Shown in pieces: positions 42,706-47,026 of a stretch of DNA of 47,026 nucleotides. Both the position numbers and the translations under genes were made by a program. The notes beneath the pieces were generated by a model that was not told the origin of the DNA, made no database searches, and saw only the letters and a list, made by a program, of their open reading frames with translations. The DNA is from Bacteroidota bacterium (GTDB taxonomy: Bacteria; Bacteroidota; Bacteroidia; Bacteroidales; Prolixibacteraceae), in assembly GCA_023412195.1 (NCBI GenBank), contig JAEYNZ010000078.1, forward strand, positions 1-47,026, written 5' to 3'. Numbering within the stretch: the first letter of the stretch is position 1; each line of letters opens with the position of its first letter.

Positions 42706-42739
42706 AATGTTTAATTTTTAATATGTAATTATTATGATG

Positions 42740-42747
42740 CAAAAATA
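42740..42747 (-). promoter_or_regulatory. Candidate -7 box for yceI-doxX-ygiD
   Basis: Read on the minus strand this is TATTTTTG, an exact TAnnTTTG match, 34 bases upstream of the yceI ATG, in the 93-base gap after the araC stop. It would give the yceI group its own promoter, separate from araC. Confidence 0.4.
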
Positions 42748-42798
42748 CAGGTAATCAAACTCATAAAGGTTACATAATTCGGAAGAGCTGTTGTAAAA

Positions 42799-43629
42799 TC
42801 AGGAAACAAGCTTTCTCATCATGCGGCGGAATTCTGATGGCGACTGCCCCGTCTTTTTCTTAAAGACATTGGTAAAATAAGACTTTTCATTGTATCCAAG
42901 CTCATAGCCAATCTCTGCTATGGTCATGCCGGTGGTAATTAAAAGATTTTTTGCCTCTGTGAGCTTACGTGTTTCAATAATTTCAGAAACACTTTGCTGA
43001 AGAATATTCTGACAAATCAGGTTAAGGTTACGGGAAGTCATAAACAGCTTCTCCGCATAAAACGAAACGCCTGCCGGTCTTCTGAAATTTTCTTCAAGAA
43101 TAGCAAGGAAATTTTTAAAAGTCTGGCTTTGGGTTTTAAGCAGCACATCATCATCCGTGAAATTCTTTTTCCTTTCAGATTCAATCATGATTAACACTGC
43201 CTGCAGCAAATGCCTGATGATGGCCAGATCAGGATCTTCCTGCTGATACTCCTGGTGCATCATTTCACAAAGCGTATTGATCCTGTCGAAACACTTTCCT
43301 CTCTGAAATTCTATATTAGCCTTATCATGATAAAACCCATACAGACGGAATATAATTTCAGGAATGAATTCTCCCTGAAACCTGATTACCCATGCAAAAA
43401 ATTGCCCGTTTTCCAATCTTGGCTGAACCCTGTGAACCTTGCCTTTAGTAATAAAAGTGGCAAAGGGAGCATCAGTCCAGGTTGAACCAAAATCAATAAA
43501 ATGTTCGAGTTTCCCTTCAATTCCAATAATCAGTTCCTCGAAATCATGCTGATGGGGCTCATTTACTGAATCATTTACCTGTATAGCCTCCTCGCTGGTA
43601 AATGGATAAATCCTGAAAATCTCAACCAT
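42799..43629 (-). CDS. AraC family transcriptional regulator
   Basis: 276-aa regulator with an N-terminal cupin-like effector domain (about 1-115: EPHQHDFEELIIGIEGKLEH and GKVHRVQP) and a C-terminal double-HTH AraC domain (about 175-275: LNLICQNILQQSVSEIIETRKL, split by its turn, TIAEIGYELGYNEKSYFTNVFKKKTGQSP, split likewise). The cupin histidines suggest metal or small-molecule sensing. It lies directly upstream of yceI-doxX-ygiD on the same strand, so those genes are its likely targets. Its own upstream region is the TGCA-rich stretch at 43711-43908. Confidence 0.93.
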   Translation of the reverse strand: MVEIFRIYPFTSEEAIQVNDSVNEPHQHDFEELIIGIEGKLEHFIDFGSTWTDAPFATFITKGKVHRVQPRLENGQFFAWVIRFQGEFIPEIIFRLYGFYHDKANIEFQRGKCFDRINTLCEMMHQEYQQEDPDLAIIRHLLQAVLIMIESERKKNFTDDDVLLKTQSQTFKNFLAILEENFRRPAGVSFYAEKLFMTSRNLNLICQNILQQSVSEIIETRKLTEAKNLLITTGMTIAEIGYELGYNEKSYFTNVFKKKTGQSPSEFRRMMRKLVS

Positions 43630-43710
43630 AATCTTACAAATAACCTATGTACGTATCGCCAGTATATTCAATTTGGCACAACTGCCCACTTTTTATGATT
43701 CAATTTAATT

Positions 43711-43908
43711 CATTTTATGCAAAAACCGGTTATTTAACCTGCACCAGTTGCACCGGAAAATCAATCGTTTTCTTCTGCAGTGCCATATCAATGGATTGAT
43801 TTTATGCAGGCTTTCTTTATATAATTTAATGCAGAATGCAGGAGGTTCTGGCTTCCTGTCCCCATTAAATGCAAAAAATCCCTGCAACTTGAATTATTGC
43901 AGAGATTT
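43711..43908. repeat. TGCA-rich degenerate repeat stretch upstream of the araC gene
   Basis: Ten TGCA sites at 43718, 43740, 43749, 43776, 43805, 43830, 43837, 43870, 43883 and 43898, where about one would be expected. Five are preceded by A, in contexts such as TTTTATGCA, TTTAATGCA and TTAAATGCA. The last two belong to the tRNA terminator stem. The stretch overlaps no supported gene and lies between tRNA-Cys and the araC start. Confidence 0.5.
43873..43908 (-). terminator. Terminator of the tRNA-Cys gene
   Basis: AAATC-C-CTGCAA (43876-43887) pairs with TTGCAG-A-GATTT (43897-43908), 11 pairs with one internal mismatch and a 9-nt loop. On the minus strand it is followed by six T residues. It lies 15 bases past the tRNA. 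Confidence 0.8.
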
Positions 43909-43922
43909 TACGAAACTTAATG

Positions 43923-43993
43923 AGGTCTCTGGCGGATTCGAACCGCCGTAGACGGTTTTGCAGACCGTTGCCTAGCCACTCGGCCAAGAGACC
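43923..43993 (-). tRNA. tRNA-Cys (anticodon GCA)
   Basis: A complete cloverleaf on the minus strand. Acceptor GGTCTCT/AGAGACC (7 bp), anticodon stem ACGGT/ACCGT with loop CTGCAAA (anticodon GCA), and T stem GGCGG/CCGCC with loop TTCGAAT. The D arm is GCC...GGC around the loop GAGTGGCTA. The discriminator base is U73, as in bacterial tRNA-Cys. The 3' CCA is not encoded. A terminator follows at 43873-43908. Confidence 0.96.
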
Positions 43994-44054
43994 GTTATTA
44001 ATAACGGCTGCAAATCTAGTAAAAATTGAATAATTACCAACAGCATACCCCCAT

Positions 44055-44411
44055 TCATTTTTCACGGCTCATCGATACACTTACCTTCTGAATCTGCCCG
44101 CCCATGGCAGGATTAACCTTCGAAACCTTTACCGTTACCTTCTGAATCCCAGGAAACTCTTCCTCCAGCGCATTAAGAATCCGGGTTACAACATGCTCCA
44201 GCAAACGCGACTTTATCATCATTTCCCGCTTCACAACATCATATACAGCCTGGTAATTAAGAGCATCCTCCAGATTATCTGTAACAGCCGCCCTGCTACA
44301 ATCGGCTTCAAGTGAAACATCTACCAGAAAATCATTGCCAACTAGCTGCTCAACATCAAAATGCCCGTGCCAGGCATAAAAATACATCCCTTCAATTTCA
44401 ATTTTACCCAT
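44055..44411 (-). CDS. folB: Dihydroneopterin aldolase
   Basis: 118-aa enzyme that splits 7,8-dihydroneopterin to 6-hydroxymethyl-dihydropterin and glycolaldehyde in folate synthesis. Family motifs are GKIEIEGMYFYAWHG, the ALNYQAVYDVVKREM helix, LLEHVVTRILNALEEEFP with the active-site Glu, and VTVKVSKVNPAMGGQIQKVSV near the end, split by strands. The 118-120 aa length is typical. It is a single gene divergent from glnS, 61 bases upstream of the tRNA-Cys gene on the same strand. No good -7 box was found for it. Confidence 0.95.
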   Translation of the reverse strand: MGKIEIEGMYFYAWHGHFDVEQLVGNDFLVDVSLEADCSRAAVTDNLEDALNYQAVYDVVKREMMIKSRLLEHVVTRILNALEEEFPGIQKVTVKVSKVNPAMGGQIQKVSVSMSREK

Positions 44412-44580
44412 TCTTTTTGAAACGAAATTAAAAATAACTGTTGAAACGAAAATAATTCATAGGCATAAAGACAAAATAATAATGTCAGGCCATTTCCCTC
44501 GGACATTTAAAAAACAATTTATTCATGCATGAAAACAAAGAAATTACGCGGCTGATCCCTCATCCTGAAAAACCTTTTCT

Positions 44581-44588
44581 TAATTTTG
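44581..44588 (+). promoter_or_regulatory. Candidate -7 box for glnS
   Basis: TAATTTTG at 44581-44588 is an exact TAnnTTTG match. It would leave a leader of about 95 bases before the ATG at 44690. A purine-rich AAAGGA lies 11 bases before that ATG. Confidence 0.42.
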
Positions 44589-44689
44589 CAGCCATTAATG
44601 TAAACAGTTTGAAAGAAACGATCTATAAATGGATGACCAGATAAAAAAAACAGATCCATGGTTTCCATCTACCAAAAGGAATATATACT

Positions 44690-46393
44690 ATGACAAACGA
44701 CACCGATAAAAAAGAACCCGCAAAAAAATCGAATTTCATTCATTTGCAAATCGAACAGGATTTAAAAGAAGGGAAAAATAACAACCGTGTCCATACACGG
44801 TTTCCTCCTGAGCCTAACGGTTACCTGCATATTGGCCATGCCAAGTCCATATGCCTGAATTTTGGCATAGCTGAAAAATTCGGAGGCAAGTGCAATCTCC
44901 GGTTCGACGATACGAATCCCACAAAGGAAGAAATGGAATATGTTGAATCCATTATGGAAGATGTGCGCTGGCTGGGATTCGACTGGGAAGACAGGCTTTT
45001 TTATGCGTCCGATTATTTTCAGAAGCTGTATGATTTTGCTGTTCAGCTTATAACTGAAGGAAAAGCCTACGTCGATGACCAGGATGCCGAAACCATCAGC
45101 CACCAGAAAGGTACACCTACCCGCCCGGGACTGGAAAGCCCGCACCGGAACCGGACTACAAGTGAGAATCTGGACCTGTTCCGTCGCATGGCTGATGGAG
45201 AGTTTGAAGAAGGATCAAGGGTGCTAAGGGCAAAAATCGACATGTCGTCGCCCAATATGCACATGCGCGATCCGATCATCTACCGCATACTGAAAGCCCA
45301 TCATCACCGTACCGGCGACAAGTGGTGCATCTACCCCATGTACGATTTTGCACATGGGCAAAGTGATTATTGGGAGGGCATCACACATTCCGTATGTACA
45401 CTCGAATTTGAAGTGCACCGCCCACTGTACGACTGGTTTATCGACCAGTTAAAAGAAGGGGAATACCGTCCCCGCCAGGTGGAATTTGCACGGCTGAACC
45501 TGTCGTACACGATCATGAGCAAACGCCGCCTGCTTGAACTGGTGAAAGATGGACATGTAAATGGATGGGACGATCCGAGGATGCCAACCATTTCAGGATT
45601 GCGCCGCAGGGGCTATACTCCTGAATCCATCCGCAGTTTTTCAGACAGGATCGGGGTTACAAAGGTCGACGGAATGATCGATGTTTCATTGCTTGAATAC
45701 AGTGTCCGTGAACACCTGAACCAGGTTGCCTGGCGCGTACTGGGTGTTCTTGATCCGTTGAAGGTGGTTATTACAAATTATCCTGAAAGCCAGGAGGAGG
45801 AAATGGAAGCTATCAACAACCCGGAAGATCCGTCTATGGGTACACGTATGGTACCATTTTCCAGGGAACTATTTATTGAACGTGACGATTTCATGGAGGA
45901 CCCGCCTAAGAAATTCTTCAGGCTGGCACCCGGCCGGGAGGTACGGCTGCGATATGCCTATTTTATTACCTGCAACCATGTTGTAAAAGATGATACAGGC
46001 CGTGTTACAGAACTTCATTGTACTTATGATCCTGAATCAAGGGGAGGCAATTCACCAGATGGCCGAAAAGTTAAAGCTACCCTCCACTGGGTGTCTGCAA
46101 AACATGCCGTTAAGTCGGAAGTCAGACTTTACGACCGCCTTTTTAATGATGAAGATCCGGGAGGACATAAGGACAAGGATTTTAAGGAATTCCTCAACCC
46201 CGGGTCGCTGAAGGTGCTGAATGAATGTTATCTTGAACCTTTTATAAAAAATGCAAAACCATTGCAGCATTTTCAATTTGAAAGGCTAGGGTACTTTAAC
46301 GTGGATTATGATTCAACACCCGATAAACCTGTCTTTAACCGGACTGTACCTCTCAGGGATTCCTGGGCAAAAACCCAGAATACTTCAGATTAG
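44690..46393 (+). CDS. glnS: Glutaminyl-tRNA synthetase
   Basis: Class Ib synthetase of 567 aa that charges tRNA-Gln directly. HIGH is at residues 47-50 in PPEPNGYLHIGHAKS, the second class I signature is MSKRR at 276-280 (LSYTIMSKRRL), and the other GlnRS marks are NLRFDDTNPTKEEMEY, DFAHGQSDYWEGITHS and the anticodon-binding beta-barrel from about 340 onward (REVRLRYAYFITCNHV). The presence of GlnRS means tRNA-Gln need not be made by transamidation. It is a single gene. Confidence 0.98.
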   Translation: MTNDTDKKEPAKKSNFIHLQIEQDLKEGKNNNRVHTRFPPEPNGYLHIGHAKSICLNFGIAEKFGGKCNLRFDDTNPTKEEMEYVESIMEDVRWLGFDWEDRLFYASDYFQKLYDFAVQLITEGKAYVDDQDAETISHQKGTPTRPGLESPHRNRTTSENLDLFRRMADGEFEEGSRVLRAKIDMSSPNMHMRDPIIYRILKAHHHRTGDKWCIYPMYDFAHGQSDYWEGITHSVCTLEFEVHRPLYDWFIDQLKEGEYRPRQVEFARLNLSYTIMSKRRLLELVKDGHVNGWDDPRMPTISGLRRRGYTPESIRSFSDRIGVTKVDGMIDVSLLEYSVREHLNQVAWRVLGVLDPLKVVITNYPESQEEEMEAINNPEDPSMGTRMVPFSRELFIERDDFMEDPPKKFFRLAPGREVRLRYAYFITCNHVVKDDTGRVTELHCTYDPESRGGNSPDGRKVKATLHWVSAKHAVKSEVRLYDRLFNDEDPGGHKDKDFKEFLNPGSLKVLNECYLEPFIKNAKPLQHFQFERLGYFNVDYDSTPDKPVFNRTVPLRDSWAKTQNTSD

Positions 46394-46485
46394 CTTACAT
46401 ACTGATTTAAGAAACGGAGTGACCTGCCATTAGATATAATGCGGGCCTTTACCGATACATATCCTGTTTTAACCGAAAGGGGAAG

Positions 46486-46515
46486 TTGTTTCCGGTTTAA
46501 CTATATTTATATTTG
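46486..46515 (+). promoter_or_regulatory. Promoter of the DUF5668/LiaF-like operon
   Basis: TTG at 46486-46488 and TATATTTG at 46508-46515 with a 19-base spacer, a complete Bacteroidota -33/-7 pair. The ATG at 46544 is 28 bases downstream. Confidence 0.65.
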
Positions 46516-46526
46516 ATTCCGGAATC
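46515..46526. promoter_or_regulatory. Perfect 12-bp palindrome GATTCCGGAATC at the promoter
   Basis: It starts at the last base of the -7 box and covers the expected transcription start, the classical position for a repressor operator. No regulator gene is seen beside it within the window. Function is inference. Confidence 0.4.
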
Positions 46527-46543
46527 AATTAAAAATAAAACAG

Positions 46544-46924
46544 ATGGAAGGTCAGGTTCAAAAAGATAACACTCGGCTCATCCTAGCCCTGGTTATTATC
46601 GGGATTGGTTTTATCTGGTTGCTGCAGAAGGCTTCATCTGCCTTCAACATCTCCATACCCTGGTTTACACATCATTTGTTTACTTTCCGGCCCATGTTTA
46701 TGACGCTGGGGAATATCATCTTTTCATGGCAGCTGATCCTGATTCTGGTGGGTATCATCCTGCTGGCAGGAAGAAGGTCATCAGGAATTGTTCTCATTAT
46801 ACTGGGGGGTTTATTTTTAATTCCAAAGCTCCTGGCTTTCCCCATCCATACCATTCCTTTTCTCATCCCACTGGTTTTAATTGCAGTAGGTGTGATATTG
46901 ATTGTTAAAGCAGACAGAAGATAA
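46544..46924 (+). CDS. DUF5668/LiaF-type small membrane protein
   Basis: 126-aa protein with four predicted TM helices: about 12-29, 60-78, 82-96 and 105-121. It has the pattern of the LiaF transmembrane/DUF5668 family: LALVIIGIGFIWLLQK, then WQLILILVGIILLAGRRSSG, then LIILGGLFLIPK and FLIPLVLIAVGVILIVKADR. In Firmicutes LiaF represses the LiaRS envelope-stress system; in Bacteroidota such proteins are common, of unknown role. It begins a run continued by a similar gene 19 bases downstream. Confidence 0.83.
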   Translation: MEGQVQKDNTRLILALVIIGIGFIWLLQKASSAFNISIPWFTHHLFTFRPMFMTLGNIIFSWQLILILVGIILLAGRRSSGIVLIILGGLFLIPKLLAFPIHTIPFLIPLVLIAVGVILIVKADRR

Positions 46925-46943
46925 AAAATTAATAAATAAAAAA

Positions 46944-47026
46944 ATGGAAAACAACACTGTAACAAACAGGAGGCTGTTATTCGGCATGTTCCTTATAACT
47001 GTAGGAGTATTCTGGATTTTGGTCAG
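46944..47026 (+). CDS. Second DUF5668/LiaF-like membrane protein, 5' part only
   Basis: The ATG at 46944 opens a frame of 27 codons to the window end: a short polar N-terminus (MENNTVTNRRLLFG) and the start of a TM helix (MFLITVGVFWILV). It is too short to assign alone, but the pattern LxFGxxLIxVGVFWIL resembles the LiaF-like first helix, and its position 19 bases after the previous gene suggests an operon. The rest lies outside the window. Confidence 0.6.
   Translation, partial: MENNTVTNRRLLFGMFLITVGVFWILV

Noticed and set aside
43748..43951. 67-codon plus-strand ORF running into tRNA-Cys
   Set aside because: It is antisense to the tRNA and overlaps the TGCA-rich stretch and the terminator; composition is not protein-like.
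1..47026. CRISPR array, insertion sequence, prophage or integrative element
   Set aside because: No spaced direct repeats, transposase, integrase or tRNA-flanked attachment repeats were seen; the genes are ordinary chromosomal types.

Overview
The window looks like ordinary chromosomal DNA from a member of the Bacteroidota, most like the Bacteroidales/Marinilabiliales side of the phylum. The reasons are: several genes preceded by the phylum's TAnnTTTG -7 promoter box; two type IX secretion components (PorQ and a PorE-like OmpA/PD40 lipoprotein); a type III glutamine synthetase; a TonB-dependent receptor with an N-terminal carboxypeptidase-like domain; DUF5683 beside parAB; and many SPII lipoproteins and small outer-membrane barrels. 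I see no insertion sequence, integrase, phage gene or CRISPR array.

Layout. 1-7.2 kb (minus strand): S9 peptidase lipoprotein, an orphan two-helix membrane protein with a folded leader, a TonB-dependent receptor and NADP-type glutamate dehydrogenase. 7.4-11.9 kb (plus): a zinc metallopeptidase, leuS and a SIMPL protein. 12.2-25.0 kb is one long minus-strand block: a GH2 beta-mannosidase-like lipoprotein, mltD, DUF5683, parB, parA, a heptose-7-phosphate kinase, priA, ispH, cmk and porQ. It combines chromosome segregation, replication restart, LPS heptose synthesis, isoprenoid and nucleotide metabolism, and envelope secretion.

25.2-29.0 kb is AT-richer and holds a phasin-like protein divergent from an acidic membrane-anchored protein and a PRC-barrel protein, then an EamA transporter, a YkgJ-type cysteine-cluster protein and a small winged-helix protein. 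29.1-32.0 kb has a lipoprotein TIM-barrel isomerase facing a three-gene envelope cluster (head-GIN lipoprotein plus two small barrels). 32.2-35.1 kb is tldD-tldE, where only TldD carries a Tat signal. 35.4-40.7 kb (plus): glnN, the PorE-like protein and an NmrA/QorB-like oxidoreductase.

40.8-43.6 kb (minus) is an AraC regulator, YceI, DoxX and a YgiD-type dioxygenase, probably a redox or quinone stress group. Then come tRNA-Cys(GCA) with its terminator, folB, glnS and the first genes of a DUF5668/LiaF-like membrane cluster cut by the window end.

Most genes are recognisable housekeeping or envelope genes. I did not find a clearly new multi-gene system. The best leads are non-coding or concern location: a duplicated 20-bp element at the parA promoter, a TGCA-rich repeat array upstream of the araC gene, a structured leader before the orphan membrane gene, alternating AATATTC half-sites between tldD and glnN, a palindrome at the start of the DUF5668 operon, and the Tat-signal mismatch in the TldD/TldE pair.
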